Shown: positions 1-10,477, counted from the first letter of the stretch. The stretch is 64,000 bases of DNA from Komagataella phaffii GS115 (GCF_000027005.1 NC_012964.1:1302001-1366000); one strand, 5' to 3'. The notes: generated by a model from the letters alone, not told the origin. Made by a program: numbers and translations.

Positions 1-221
1 ACAGCAAAATGCTTTCTGGAACTCAAGGGTCTTGTGGCTTCAATTCTGACAATATCTCCCTCTTTACAAATGTTACCCTCATCATGAACAAGATAGTTTT
101 TCCTCTTGAACAAAGACTTGTGAATCTTTGTGTTATACGCCATTTGCTCTACGCGTACTTTGACAGTTTTATCCATCTTACCTTGTGAAACCACAAGGCC
201 TATAAAGTTCTGCCTGGCCAT
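1..221 (-). CDS. MRPS17: Mitochondrial ribosomal protein uS17m, N-terminal part (runs off the window)
   Basis: Small-subunit mitochondrial ribosomal protein of the S17 family, which binds 16S-type rRNA in the matrix. The reverse strand opens with ATG at 221-219 and reads [20 protein letters not shown], nearly identical to the start of yeast Mrps17, followed by the S17 signature around [12 protein letters not shown] and [14 protein letters not shown]. About 73 codons are present and the 3' end lies beyond base 1, so the length cannot be judged. It is transcribed away from HIS5, sharing a 204-bp intergenic region. Identification is strong; completeness is unknown. Confidence 0.93.
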   Translation of the reverse strand, partial: MARQNFIGLVVSQGKMDKTVKVRVEQMAYNTKIHKSLFKRKNYLVHDEGNICKEGDIVRIEATRPLSSRKHFA

Positions 222-362
222 TTGTTCGATTTTTGGATATGTCTTTGAGTAAAATTTTGAAGCTCAACTAACATGTCCAATTTTCAGTAGAGATACACGA
301 CCTATAATTTTCGCAGGCTCTCTGACGCTTAAGGAAGCACGGCAGGTCCAATTTAGAGATTG

Positions 363-369
363 TGACTCA
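363..369 (+). promoter_or_regulatory. Gcn4-type site upstream of HIS5
   Basis: The sequence TGACTCA, the optimal Gcn4 core, lies 57 bp before the HIS5 ATG. General amino-acid control of histidine genes through this heptamer is well known in yeasts. The site is seen directly; its use here is inferred. It could also affect the divergent MRPS17 gene. Confidence 0.7.
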
Positions 370-425
370 GATCTCTGAAGCCTCTACATACAACATACAA
401 TTTGCAATTTTTTTGAGCTAGTATC

Positions 426-1598
426 ATGGTTTTTGACTACAAGAGACTGGTTAGACCTAACATCTTGAGTTTGGAGCCTTACAGATGCGCCCGTGACGAT
501 TTTAAGGAAGGAATTCTGCTTGATGCTAATGAAAATACTCATGGACCTAGTATATCTGACCTTAGCACCTCAGAGGATGACTTGCAACTTAACAGATATC
601 CTGATCCTCATCAGTTGGAGCTAAAGCAACAAATCTGTAATATTAGAAATCAAGAAACCCCCATCGAAGGGGAGAAAGTTGAGGTGGAGAACTTATGCCT
701 GGGTGTGGGTTCTGACGAAAGTATTGACGCCTTGATGAGATGTTTTTTGACCCCTTCAAAAGATAAACTATTGATTTGTACACCTACTTATGGGATGTAT
801 GGAATCTGTGCTACGATTAATGACATTGAAATTGTGAAATGTCCTTTGAACTTGCAGAGCTTCCAGATACAACCGGAAGAAATCTTGAAAGTTGTTCAAA
901 ATGATCCTACTATCAAGTTACTTTATCTCACTTCTCCTGGTAATCCAACAGGCCAATTAATTGACTTCAGTCTGGTAGAGACAATTTTAAACGCGTGGGA
1001 AGGTGGTATCGTCATACTGGATGAGGCATATATTGATTTTTCACCCGTGGGATCGTCTAGAAGCACCCTGGTCAACAAATATCCGAACTTGATCGTACTT
1101 CAGACTCTTTCTAAAGCATTTGGTCTAGCGGGTATAAGACTTGGTATCACATTTGCCAGCAAACCAATTTCCGCGTTGCTGAATGCGTTAAAGTACCCTT
1201 ACAATATTTCCAATCTGACTTCTAATATTGCTTTGAGAGCTACGTTGCCTGAGAACGTCCAAGAAATGAGAAGCAAATGCAAAGCAATCTGCAATGAAAG
1301 GGAGTTTGTCATAGATTCCCTGACAAAACTACCAAACGTCGGCCGCGTCATTGGCGGCCTAGATGCCAACTTCATTCTTTTGCAATTTCTTGATACAAAT
1401 GGAAAACCCTCTAATGAGGTTGCCAAGAAGCTTTACACTACATTGGCCACCGAGAATAAGGTAGTTATTCGATACAGAGGAAGTGAACTTGGATGCGAAG
1501 GTTGTTTGAGAATTAGTATTGGAACCAGAGAGGAAAACAATACTTTGATAGACCAAATGTCAAAAGTACTACCACAGGTTATCAAATCATCTACATAG
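426..1598 (+). CDS. HIS5: Histidinol-phosphate aminotransferase
   Basis: PLP-dependent class-II aminotransferase that converts imidazole-acetol phosphate plus glutamate to histidinol phosphate, the seventh step of histidine synthesis, in the cytosol. The 390-residue product has the family length. Visible landmarks are the LDANENTHG substrate loop (about 32-40), RYPDP (57-61), SPGNPTG (170-176), DEAYIDF (199-205) and the Schiff-base lysine in TLSKAFGLAGIR (Lys230). The C-terminal arginine region FLRISIGT-like (here CLRISIGTREEN) binds the substrate carboxylate or phosphate. The ATG at 426 is the first in frame and fits the family start. A Gcn4 site sits just upstream. Confidence 0.95.
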   Translation: MVFDYKRLVRPNILSLEPYRCARDDFKEGILLDANENTHGPSISDLSTSEDDLQLNRYPDPHQLELKQQICNIRNQETPIEGEKVEVENLCLGVGSDESIDALMRCFLTPSKDKLLICTPTYGMYGICATINDIEIVKCPLNLQSFQIQPEEILKVVQNDPTIKLLYLTSPGNPTGQLIDFSLVETILNAWEGGIVILDEAYIDFSPVGSSRSTLVNKYPNLIVLQTLSKAFGLAGIRLGITFASKPISALLNALKYPYNISNLTSNIALRATLPENVQEMRSKCKAICNEREFVIDSLTKLPNVGRVIGGLDANFILLQFLDTNGKPSNEVAKKLYTTLATENKVVIRYRGSELGCEGCLRISIGTREENNTLIDQMSKVLPQVIKSST

Positions 1599-1661
1599 AT
1601 AATCTTCATAATATAAATATACAGTTTTGTGGTCACGATGTCTTATCTCATCGTCTCATTT

Positions 1662-2846
1662 CTATTTAAACAGTTGCTCAACCAATGCATTCAGCTTTCC
1701 GCTATAAAAGTCACCATGTTGAGGTCCGCTACCTTGGACGTTTTCTTCGTCGTTCAGATGCTTCTTGAGCTTATCTAATGACTCCAAATCCTTTTTGATA
1801 CGATACCTTGGATCAAGTATATCAGAAAGACCAATTTCCACATCCTCTCCAGTGTTGGAAATTGCGGTGACACTAATTGCGCAAGATTCTAAAGCCAGAA
1901 GCTCACTTGGATGACCGCTGTCATCCTTGGGGTCCATAGGTGTGTTGATAGGGGCCATTTCAATGTCAAAGTTATTACTACTCTCGTCAAAACTGGCCGA
2001 AGGGATCATTAATTGAAACTCGCTTCTAGTACTTGATTGTTCAAATTGCGGATCGACACAATTCACTTGCGAACTTGATCCAACCATTGGAAAATTCACA
2101 TTCAATATGACATTATGAGGTAAGACACGAGGTAATGAGTTTTGGTCATCTAGTTGGTCGTGGCGGTTGAATTTCTCGTCAAATTTCACATTATTCTGGT
2201 CCACAAATCTTGACTTTGTGGTTTGAAAGTCATGATTTCCGAATGGTGCATCACGTACGTAGTCAGAGAGTCCATCTATTAGTTGTATCACCTTCTGCGA
2301 ATACAATAATGCAGAATCATCTGGTTGGTCTCTTGAACTGTGGAATCTGGTTGCAGGACCAGTTGCATGCAGACTGATCACTGGGATCTGTCTAAAACTC
2401 AAAAACTTACTCAATTGAAAATTGGGGTTGAACAGATGATTCAAAGGACCAGCATTGCTTTCTTCTGTGGGACCCACAATTATTAAATCAAAAGACCAAT
2501 CAACGTAGAAAGTAGGTATAATGTAATCGAGAGCAATTAGGGATGTGCGTGCTGGACAATCATCAATATGCCAGATATTGTGATCAGACTGCTCCCTGTT
2601 TATGTAATCTGTATCGCGCAAGAGGCACCCTGAGATATTGTCACTGTTCGAACCTTCCCGTACAAGCCCCTGACAACTTTTAGACTCCGTGAGTGGGGCC
2701 ACTAATAGTACATTGTGGCTAGGGTGACTCTTCAAACGATCGTATAACGACCGCAGATTCGTCGTATCCCATCGACCTGTGCTTGTGAGCAATATGTTCA
2801 AAGCACAGGCATGTGAGAATAGTAGAACCAGTACGCCGAGAAGCAT
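1662..2846 (-). CDS. Secreted SurE-like protein with altered catalytic motif
   Basis: The 394-residue product starts with a probable signal peptide (MLLGVLVLLFSHACA, 1-15). It then follows the SurE nucleotidase/phosphatase layout: an N-terminal strand and loop ILLTSTGRWDTTNLRSLYDRL (18 onward), a VLLVAPLTESKSC segment (46-58), DLIIVGPTEESNAGP (120-134) where SurE has its G-N-rich metal loop, and the LNVNFP strand (248-253). Canonical SurE has Asn-Asp-Asp at the first loop, and the two Asp bind the metal; here the position reads Ser-Thr-Gly, so activity may be lost or changed. A long variable C-terminal part has no recognised domain. Fungal relatives have been called acid phosphatases. The fold assignment is inferred from motifs and substrate is unknown. 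A CACGTG site lies upstream. Confidence 0.6.
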   Translation of the reverse strand: MLLGVLVLLFSHACALNILLTSTGRWDTTNLRSLYDRLKSHPSHNVLLVAPLTESKSCQGLVREGSNSDNISGCLLRDTDYINREQSDHNIWHIDDCPARTSLIALDYIIPTFYVDWSFDLIIVGPTEESNAGPLNHLFNPNFQLSKFLSFRQIPVISLHATGPATRFHSSRDQPDDSALLYSQKVIQLIDGLSDYVRDAPFGNHDFQTTKSRFVDQNNVKFDEKFNRHDQLDDQNSLPRVLPHNVILNVNFPMVGSSSQVNCVDPQFEQSSTRSEFQLMIPSASFDESSNNFDIEMAPINTPMDPKDDSGHPSELLALESCAISVTAISNTGEDVEIGLSDILDPRYRIKKDLESLDKLKKHLNDEENVQGSGPQHGDFYSGKLNALVEQLFK

Positions 2847-2964
2847 TCTTACTGGTCAAATTTTTAGACTGCGTTTTGTTGATGTTGATTCAAAACGTTA
2901 TTGGCTTCGGTGTGGGATGTCTTTAGCTGTTTTCAAGGAGTATGGGGGTATTTATATCCAAAAT

Positions 2965-2972
2965 CCACGTGG
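2965..2972. promoter_or_regulatory. CCACGTGG palindrome upstream of the SurE-like gene
   Basis: A perfect 8-bp palindrome containing the bHLH core CACGTG lies 119 bp upstream of the ATG of the SurE-like gene. In yeasts this core is bound by Pho4 (phosphate starvation) or Cbf1. The flanking G on each side suits Pho4-type binding. Only the sequence is seen; the factor is inferred. Confidence 0.4.
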
Positions 2973-3137
2973 TGGGAAAAATAAAGGCACGTTCGTTATA
3001 CATCGAATAAATTAGATGCGAGGGACCAAAACCCAATGCAGAAATATTCGCTTACCACATTAGTCACCATACCAAAACAGCCGACCTGCGTTTCTTTTTT
3101 TAGGCCATATGCAGTAAACATATGCCTATTTAACGTT

Positions 3138-3815
3138 CTACTCTAATTTGTGGCGGTTTCCCAAGACGTCAATTAGCTGCTCCAATTTGCGACATTTCTG
3201 GCTGGTTTCACCTATTGTTTCTTTCAGCATGGAGAGCTCCAAAAGTGAAGTCTCAAATTGTTCAACATTTGTAGACTGGTCGGGAATTGACACTGTTCCT
3301 TTGTCTTCCGTATCATCCTGATCGTCTCCATCTTCGATAACAGTATCCTGAATGATTGAATTTAGCTGATCTGGCATCGCATATTGTTTCACTTTTTGTT
3401 TGGCAAGGATCGGATATGTCTTGCGTAGTTGGCTGACTTTTACAGTTTGTTCCTCTAACTCATTATACGTTTTCCGTAACCGTTGGTTCAATACGTCGTC
3501 AAAAGGTTCCTGTTTTTCCTTCCTGATGCTTTTAAGAGCCTCTTTGATCGTAGAAGAATGCAAATCGTCAATGAGCAGATTGTCTTTGTTTAGTTCGAAC
3601 AAGTCGTCAACAAACTCAGACAGAAGTTCTCGAACTTGCTCTTTCAAGGGGTCTCTTTTACTTTCGGATTCATTGGGGAGATGGAGGTCCAATTTTTTAA
3701 ACGAAGCTTCTAGAAACCTTTTTTGGAGAAACGCCACATCCTGAACTTGCAAGTGTATTTTTTCTTTCATTCTCAGATACTTGTGGTGTTGACTTCCCTC
3801 AAGAAAGGAAAACAT
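3138..3815 (-). CDS. NSL1: Mis12/MIND kinetochore complex subunit Nsl1 (Mis14)
   Basis: Probable subunit of the MIND complex that links the inner kinetochore to Ndc80. The 225-residue product is almost entirely charged coiled coil. The N-terminal stretch KIHLQVQDVAFLQKRFLEAS (19-38), then KLDLHLPNE and a helix ending LLSEFVDDLFELNKDNLLIDD, follows the Mis14/Nsl1 family pattern (K-x-L-x-x-x-x-D-x-x-F-L, then LDLHLP). Near the middle, QLRKTYP matches the conserved arginine-rich turn of the family. Length agrees with yeast Nsl1 (about 216). No membrane segment. It is divergent from VMA11. Sequence conservation in this family is low, so the assignment rests on pattern and length. Confidence 0.68.
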   Translation of the reverse strand: MFSFLEGSQHHKYLRMKEKIHLQVQDVAFLQKRFLEASFKKLDLHLPNESESKRDPLKEQVRELLSEFVDDLFELNKDNLLIDDLHSSTIKEALKSIRKEKQEPFDDVLNQRLRKTYNELEEQTVKVSQLRKTYPILAKQKVKQYAMPDQLNSIIQDTVIEDGDDQDDTEDKGTVSIPDQSTNVEQFETSLLELSMLKETIGETSQKCRKLEQLIDVLGNRHKLE

Positions 3816-4141
3816 TTAAAAAAACCCAGTCGCGCGGTTCGTCGTCCCAGTTTACTAGTAAAACAGCGAACAAAAGTAAAGAATTGAGATGAACGGGATA
3901 GGGCTTCAAAGGGCTCTAATGAGCTACAGTTTCAGCAAATAAGATTGTAATGGGGTTTCCCTGTTTTTTATTGCCAATGGAGTAACGCTTGCTACCCTTC
4001 AAAACTGACCGTTCAACCTCTAGATTACCTAATACGATCTGCTATTAGTCTTCCAACCCTAGTGTACTACCCATTAACAGCATCTAAGTCGGCAGCACAA
4101 TCGCTCTCGGTCCTTTCTTCAACGAGCCAAAGACACATAGG
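3816..4141. promoter_or_regulatory. NSL1-VMA11 divergent intergenic region
   Basis: A 326-bp region between divergent start codons that must hold both promoters. It contains only a 17-codon ORF (3889-3942) with no coding character. A GCGCG stretch lies close to the NSL1 start. No recognisable RNA gene or repeat. Confidence 0.5.
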
Positions 4142-4618
4142 ATGACAGAGCTAGCTCCAAATTTTGCTCCCTTTTTTGGATTTGCCGGATGTACAGCTGC
4201 AATGGTATTGAGCTGCGCAGGCGCTGCTATAGGCACAGCTAAGTCTGGTATTGGAATTGCCGGTATCGGTACTTTTAAACCTGAGCTCATTATGAAATCT
4301 CTTATCCCTGTCGTGATGAGTGGTATTCTTAGTGTTTACGGCCTCGTGGTTGCCGTACTGATCGCTGGGGGTCTCTCTCCAGATGATAACTATTCCCTGT
4401 TCAACGGATTTATGCATTTGGCCTGTGGATTAAGCGTTGGTTTTGCCTGCCTCGCAAGTGGATATGCCATTGGTATAGTTGGTGATGAGGGTGTGCGCCA
4501 ATTTATGCATCAACCAAGATTATTTGTCGGCATAGTTTTGATTCTAATTTTTGCTGAGGTCTTGGGGCTATACGGAATGATTATTGCTCTTATTTTGAAT
4601 ACAAAGGGAAGCGGTTAG
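4142..4618 (+). CDS. VMA11: V-ATPase V0 subunit c' (proteolipid)
   Basis: Proton-carrying proteolipid of the vacuolar ATPase membrane ring. The 158-residue product has four hydrophobic helices and the essential proton-binding glutamate in [11 protein letters not shown] (Glu139, fourth helix). The c' subunit rather than c (VMA3) is indicated by [40 protein letters not shown] and the [16 protein letters not shown] region, all Vma11-like. The N-terminus is shorter than that of S. cerevisiae Vma11 and begins MTEL, as Vma3 does. ATG at 4142 is the first in frame. A CTG codon at the conserved VAVLIAG Leu shows CTG is read as Leu. Confidence 0.95.
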   Translation: MTELAPNFAPFFGFAGCTAAMVLSCAGAAIGTAKSGIGIAGIGTFKPELIMKSLIPVVMSGILSVYGLVVAVLIAGGLSPDDNYSLFNGFMHLACGLSVGFACLASGYAIGIVGDEGVRQFMHQPRLFVGIVLILIFAEVLGLYGMIIALILNTKGSG

Positions 4619-4662
4619 AATTTTCTATTATACTGTCAATTCTATTAAAACATACATTTACT

Positions 4663-6216
<1,554 letters not shown>

Positions 6217-6283
6217 CTAAGAAGCAGTATCACTAGATTCCTCTCAAAAAAAAGGCTCAGTTTGAACTCTTTACCAAGAGCAC

Positions 6284-7303
6284 ATGGACCTTATCACCAA
6301 TTGTTTATCATATATCCCATGCCTCTCATTTGACCCGACCCTCAAGATTAATGGAGTGAATTACAAAATAGAGAGGCTATTGGGCGAAGGCGGATTTTCT
6401 TATGTCTATTTAGTCAAGAACTACAATGGACAGTATGCTCTCAAGAAAATAACATGTCCATTTGGTAATGAGAACCTCAAAGTGGCATTGCAAGAAGTTT
6501 CAAACTATAAGGAGTTTAATTCTCCTTTCATAGTGAGAAGCATTGATTATAGTGTAGTCTCGGAGAAAGAAGGATACAAAACTGTGTATATTTTGCTGCC
6601 TTTCTTTGAGACTGGAATTCAAGATATAATCACCGACAACGCTCTCAACGATACCCAAATAGACGAAAAGGTTGCAATAAGAATGTTTATAGATATTTGC
6701 CGTGGTTTACATTCGATGCACAGGCACCATAGGAATGCGGCAAGTGACTCCAATGCAATTTTACTAGATACAGATTCTGATGCTGAAAACCAGTCTCTCA
6801 TTAACAATGATTTTGGTACAGAATTGAATGAGACCACCATTTTCGCACATGGAGATCTGAAACCCTCTAACATCATGCTTTCAAAGGATGAGACTCCTGT
6901 CATATGTGATCTTGGCTCATGTCAAAAGATGCCTATCAATATTACATCATTTCAGCACGCAATTAGCATCCAAGAACTGGTTGAGGAGCACTGTACTCTA
7001 CCCTATAGAGCTCCTGAACTCTTTGATATTAAGAGCGGGGATACCATCACCGAGAGTATCGACATTTGGTCTCTTGGTTGCACCCTTTATGCTCTCCTGT
7101 ACGGATTAAATCCATTTGAGAGGGAGGAGCAAATCAATGGCGCCAACATTACCCTCGCAATAAATGCCGGAAAGTACACCTATCCTGATGGCGATTACAC
7201 TCAGAAAATCAAAAGCTTGATTGACATGTGTCTAGTAGTTGATCAAAAGGAAAGACCTTCGATTGAAACTGTTCTAGCAACAGCATTGGAAACCACCAGT
7301 TGA
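6284..7303 (+). CDS. ENV7: Vacuolar Ser/Thr protein kinase, STK16/Env7 family
   Basis: Protein kinase of the NAK/STK16 group; yeast Env7 is palmitoylated on the vacuole membrane and restrains fusion. Two cysteines near the N-terminus (Cys7 and Cys13 in NCLSYIPCLSF) could be lipidated, as in Env7. The glycine loop GEGGFS is at 34-39, the ATP lysine in ALKKI is at 54-55, and the catalytic loop is HGDLKPSN (189-196, catalytic Asp191) with HGD rather than HRD. The metal-binding motif reads DLG (209-211), and YRAPELF marks the end of the activation segment. A Ser/Asn/Asp-rich insert of about 40 residues precedes the catalytic loop. Total 339 residues, close to yeast Env7. Confidence 0.85.
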   Translation: MDLITNCLSYIPCLSFDPTLKINGVNYKIERLLGEGGFSYVYLVKNYNGQYALKKITCPFGNENLKVALQEVSNYKEFNSPFIVRSIDYSVVSEKEGYKTVYILLPFFETGIQDIITDNALNDTQIDEKVAIRMFIDICRGLHSMHRHHRNAASDSNAILLDTDSDAENQSLINNDFGTELNETTIFAHGDLKPSNIMLSKDETPVICDLGSCQKMPINITSFQHAISIQELVEEHCTLPYRAPELFDIKSGDTITESIDIWSLGCTLYALLYGLNPFEREEQINGANITLAINAGKYTYPDGDYTQKIKSLIDMCLVVDQKERPSIETVLATALETTS

Positions 7304-7468
7304 TCCGAAATTCACATGCTTATGTCAGCATTAATTATCTTAGTTTCTCGACTGTATCCGTGGATCAATTTTATTTTCAGGCTGGTTGTCTTTAGACTGC
7401 TTGAACACCAGTGCTTTCATTTCTGAGAGCGCCACAAAGAAATATCAAAACTAGTTTAAAGCTGCTAA

Positions 7469-7843
7469 ATGGATAGGCCCTCTTATCAGCATGTTCCGTC
7501 GCCTACAGGCTGGAACGATCTTCCTCCAGCTTTAAGCTCCACCAATCGTCCGAAACAAAAGCGAAAAAGATATGTCACCCCTAACCATTTAGACCAAGTC
7601 GACGTCTCTACAGTGAACCAGCATATAGAACAAATTGTCACAAAGAAAGATATTCAAGACCAAGAAGTACTGAAGAGTCTGCAATCGTTGATCGAGCGCT
7701 TGGGTCAGCTGACCCCTCATGAACTTCAAATTGTGGATAAACTGTGCCTAGACGTCATAGAAGGAAGAGAAATATCCAAAAAGGAAGTTGACCAGCCGTG
7801 GTACAAAGAACTGATAGCTGTTGTGGAATATTCCAACAGATGA
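7469..7843 (+). CDS. Small protein resembling the SRA1/Sec31 C-terminal domain
   Basis: A 124-residue product. The N-terminal third is polar and contains PTGWNDLPPAL (12-22), like the GWNDPP motif before the SRA1/Sec31 helical domain, followed by a basic patch PKQKRKRY that could be a nuclear signal. The rest (about 50-124) is predicted helical with LQSLIERLGQLTPHELQIVDKL and a closing WYKEL, arranged like the helical bundle of SRA1/Sec31. In Sec31 this domain ends a COPII coat protein; stand-alone SRA1-type proteins exist in other eukaryotes. Similarity is weak, so the function should be treated as unknown. Confidence 0.42.
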   Translation: MDRPSYQHVPSPTGWNDLPPALSSTNRPKQKRKRYVTPNHLDQVDVSTVNQHIEQIVTKKDIQDQEVLKSLQSLIERLGQLTPHELQIVDKLCLDVIEGREISKKEVDQPWYKELIAVVEYSNR

Positions 7844-7896
7844 TGATGAAAACGTAGTGGGAAGTTGAACCAAGTTAAGGAGATTGTTTTTCTACG

Positions 7897-8064
7897 TTAT
7901 TGGAGTTCCCAGACGATTTGCTGTGGTGTGAATAACAGAGCAAAATGCTTCTCATAGCCAAGTTTTCTATCTTCGTTGAAGACGAGCTTGTGATCCAAAG
8001 TTAATGTGGTACCGGCCTTTACCACTGCAGTCTTATTATGTATGTACAAGTATATTGATTTCAT
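7897..8064 (-). CDS. Candidate 55-residue ORF overlapping the MDJ2 stop codon
   Basis: ATG at 8064-8062 overlaps the TGA stop of MDJ2 (8063-8061) as ATGA, and the frame runs 55 codons to TAA at 7899-7897. The product begins MKSIYLYIHNK and continues with an amphipathic, protein-like composition (for example KAGTTLTLDHKLVF and GYEKHFALLF). I do not recognise a family. It could be a separate small gene, a 3' cistron on MDJ2 mRNA, or chance; the 3'-UTR of MDJ2 must traverse it. Comparative conservation in related yeasts would decide. Confidence 0.33.
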   Translation of the reverse strand: MKSIYLYIHNKTAVVKAGTTLTLDHKLVFNEDRKLGYEKHFALLFTPQQIVWELQ

Positions 8065-8462
8065 TTCCGAAACATGTAACTTTTTTCTAATACCTCCTTC
8101 GCCTGGTTAATTTTCATTGCTAAATACGGACTCCCTCCTTTATCTGGATGATTTATCAGCATACATTGCCTATGTCGTTTCTTTAGTTTCTCATGCGTTA
8201 AAGTCACAATTTCTGACTGGGGAATCCCCAATATAAGCAGCGCCTCACTTTCAGTTATGGGATTAAAAAATCCTCCAGGATACTGGGCAAACTTTAGTTT
8301 CATTACGTCGTTTTGAGTGTGTGGTTTTGATAACTGTATCCCGTTCAATTGGGCTATCATAGTGGGGGTTAATTTGACGTACCTATAATAAGCTCTCAAC
8401 CCACTTCTAAATGTCAAAGCTGCCACGGTAAGTCCCAAGCCAGCGATTATTGGGAGAACCAT
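8061..8462 (-). CDS. MDJ2: Mitochondrial inner-membrane J-protein
   Basis: J-domain co-chaperone related to Pam18, acting with Hsp70 (Ssc1) at the TIM23 import motor. The 133-residue product starts MVLPIIAGLGLTVAALTFRS, a single membrane anchor very like yeast Mdj2, then a short intermembrane/matrix linker (YPGGFFNPITESEALLILG) and a C-terminal J-domain with HPDKGGSPY (HPD at 105-107) and KINQAKEVLEK. Length agrees with Mdj2 (146). The Mdj2 rather than Pam18 assignment rests on the N-terminus. Diverges from HUT1. Confidence 0.88.
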   Translation of the reverse strand: MVLPIIAGLGLTVAALTFRSGLRAYYRYVKLTPTMIAQLNGIQLSKPHTQNDVMKLKFAQYPGGFFNPITESEALLILGIPQSEIVTLTHEKLKKRHRQCMLINHPDKGGSPYLAMKINQAKEVLEKSYMFRK

Positions 8463-8660
8463 AGCTGGAGTCGGAGATGGCTGGTAATAATATTATGAAG
8501 AAAGTAAGGTAGTATCACTTGGTCTCAACCTCTACTCTAAGAATGCAAACAATCGATATAGATAGTTCGCGAGAACCTTATTATTTTCAGGTAACGCACT
8601 GGACAGGTACACTTCATCAGGTATTTCACGGGTTTCTCTCCAAATTTAAGCTTGCTTCTC

Positions 8661-9632
8661 ATGAAAACATTGACTCTTTGTGTGGCAGGAATTTATGCAT
8701 CGTTTATTCTCTGGGGCTATTTGCAAGAACGCCTGTCGGAGCCCTACAATGGGCGGCCCTTCAAAGCTCCACTGATCGTTAATGCTATTCAATCGTTTTT
8801 CGCCATGATTGTAGGCTCCATATATCTCAGTGCTAAAACTAGAAAACTCAGCACTCCAATGGACCCAATTTCGCAAAATCCCAAAATAATTTACCAACTG
8901 GCCCTAATTGCGGTGCTTTCTTCGGGATCGTCTGCAGTTGGGATGAAATCCTTGGAGAATGTCGACTACTTGACATATCTTCTTGCTAAATCATGCAAAT
9001 TGATCCCTGTTATGATCGTCTCCGTCTTGGTATACAGAAAACGATTTCCTGTGCACAAATATTGTATTGCTTTGTGTATTAGTGCTGGCGTTATCTTGTT
9101 CACATTAAAGCCCAAGTCGCTGAGTAATTCTATTGATTCCTCCGCTGGAAACTGGAGAGGATATCTTTGTTTGTTGATATCTTTATTTTTAGACGGTTTA
9201 CTCAACTCCTCTCAAGATCAGCTTTTCAAGACTTTCAAAATTTCAGGAGCACAGTTGATGGCTGCACTTAACATGTTAACATTTATCCTCATTTCATCGT
9301 ACATTGTGCTATTCACAGATCAGTTGCCATATTTTGTTTCCTTTGTACAAGTGTCTCCTCAATTGCTTCAGAATGCAATATTGTATGGTATTGCAGGAGC
9401 CATCGGACAGATTTTTATTTTCTTAACTCTAGAGAAATTTGACTCTATTGTCCTCACCACGGTCACGGTTACGAGAAAAATGTTCAGCATGGTACTGAGT
9501 GTGCTTCTATTTGGACACTCATTATCCTTACAACAGCAGGTTGGAATTGGACTAGTCTTTGGCGGTATTTGCTACGAAAGCTGGCTAAAAAGCTTCGGCT
9601 CCCAAGTCAGCCCAAAAGCAAAACTGTCGTAG
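8661..9632 (+). CDS. HUT1: UDP-galactose/nucleotide-sugar transporter of the ER, SLC35B family
   Basis: Multi-pass ER transporter of the SLC35B1 family, thought to move UDP-sugars or nucleotides into the ER lumen. The 323-residue product has about ten hydrophobic segments. Diagnostic stretches are GIYASFILWGYLQERL near the N-terminus and NVDYLTYLLAKSCKLIPVMIV, which match the Hut1 signature. The ATG at 8661 is preceded in frame only by a TTG, so 8661 is the start. The C-terminus ends SPKAKLS, a loosely dilysine-like tail rather than a perfect KKXX. Confidence 0.88.
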   Translation: MKTLTLCVAGIYASFILWGYLQERLSEPYNGRPFKAPLIVNAIQSFFAMIVGSIYLSAKTRKLSTPMDPISQNPKIIYQLALIAVLSSGSSAVGMKSLENVDYLTYLLAKSCKLIPVMIVSVLVYRKRFPVHKYCIALCISAGVILFTLKPKSLSNSIDSSAGNWRGYLCLLISLFLDGLLNSSQDQLFKTFKISGAQLMAALNMLTFILISSYIVLFTDQLPYFVSFVQVSPQLLQNAILYGIAGAIGQIFIFLTLEKFDSIVLTTVTVTRKMFSMVLSVLLFGHSLSLQQQVGIGLVFGGICYESWLKSFGSQVSPKAKLS

Positions 9633-9688
9633 AGAGAAACTTAGATTTTTAATAGATTAGAGAATTACATAATTTACATCAAATAGCA

Positions 9689-10477
9689 TTAATTCTGGTG
9701 GGATGACAGTTGCAACAAAGATTTAGCAGCTCCCATGGATGATGGAGTAAAAATGTCCCTGGTGGTTGGGCTGGAGAAAAGCTTGTTCTCTCTCTTTAGC
9801 TTCACGGGAGTACAATACCTGTTGAAAGATGATGATTCAGGCAATTGAATAGTGGTGTCATTACAAATGATGGTTGAATTAGAGTTGGAATTGCAGGCGG
9901 GCAACTGTGACTTCTTTGAGATCGGGGTGGAAGAATTTGCCCGTTCTAGACTATCGTTATGCATATCTAAGTCATTGTGGATGCTAATTTTACAGTTGGG
10001 GTTCCTTTTGATCTGGTCGAATGTTGGTGGTGGTAGATGAGCCGTAATCTTTGATATTGGAGGCAATGTCACATTGGCTGAGTTCTGGGACTGTATGCGA
10101 GGTAGAGCAGATTTCAAAGAGCTTCTCTTGGTGCCAGCAATGTCCGCTAGTTTTCTTCTTTTTGAAGGATTAGACATCTCATCCTTAAGGGAATCATCTC
10201 TCTTAAAGCCAACTTGACTACTGTTGATCAGGTCGTCGACATTCAGTGATAATTGGTTGGTTTGAATTTTGAAAACTGCCAGCTGTAGTCGGGTTTTCAA
10301 TCTGTTTATCTTGTCATTGACATCACTAGACTCGTCTTCAAGTTGTAACGCTTTTATGTGACTCTTGTCTGGAAAGGTGAGACCGTTGCTTTTGAGCTGC
10401 TGATCAGGATGGTCAGCACCCAATCTATGAATGTTTAGCTGTGTCTCTGATATAGTTCCCAGTACTGCTCTACCCAT
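9689..10477 (-). CDS. Whi5/Nrm1-type G1/S transcription repressor
   Basis: Probable repressor that docks on SBF or MBF. The 262-residue product is mostly disordered and Ser/Asn-rich. Its one recognisable element is NDKINRLKTRLQLAVFKIQT (about 54-73), matching the GTB motif of Whi5, Nrm1 and Srl3 (L-x-x-R-L-x-L-A-x-x-K-x-x-T). A KRRKL basic patch is a possible nuclear signal. Proline-directed sites that a CDK could use include STPISKK, CTPVKLK, SSPTT and FTPSS, mostly in the C-terminal third. Whether it works as Whi5 (G1 entry) or Nrm1 (G1 exit) cannot be told from sequence. Its promoter has two CGCG elements. Confidence 0.62.
   Translation of the reverse strand: MGRAVLGTISETQLNIHRLGADHPDQQLKSNGLTFPDKSHIKALQLEDESSDVNDKINRLKTRLQLAVFKIQTNQLSLNVDDLINSSQVGFKRDDSLKDEMSNPSKRRKLADIAGTKRSSLKSALPRIQSQNSANVTLPPISKITAHLPPPTFDQIKRNPNCKISIHNDLDMHNDSLERANSSTPISKKSQLPACNSNSNSTIICNDTTIQLPESSSFNRYCTPVKLKRENKLFSSPTTRDIFTPSSMGAAKSLLQLSSHQN

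Noticed and set aside
2779..3015. 78-codon plus-strand ORF over the SurE-like start
   Set aside because: It overlaps the SurE-like coding start antisense and its promoter; composition is not protein-like.
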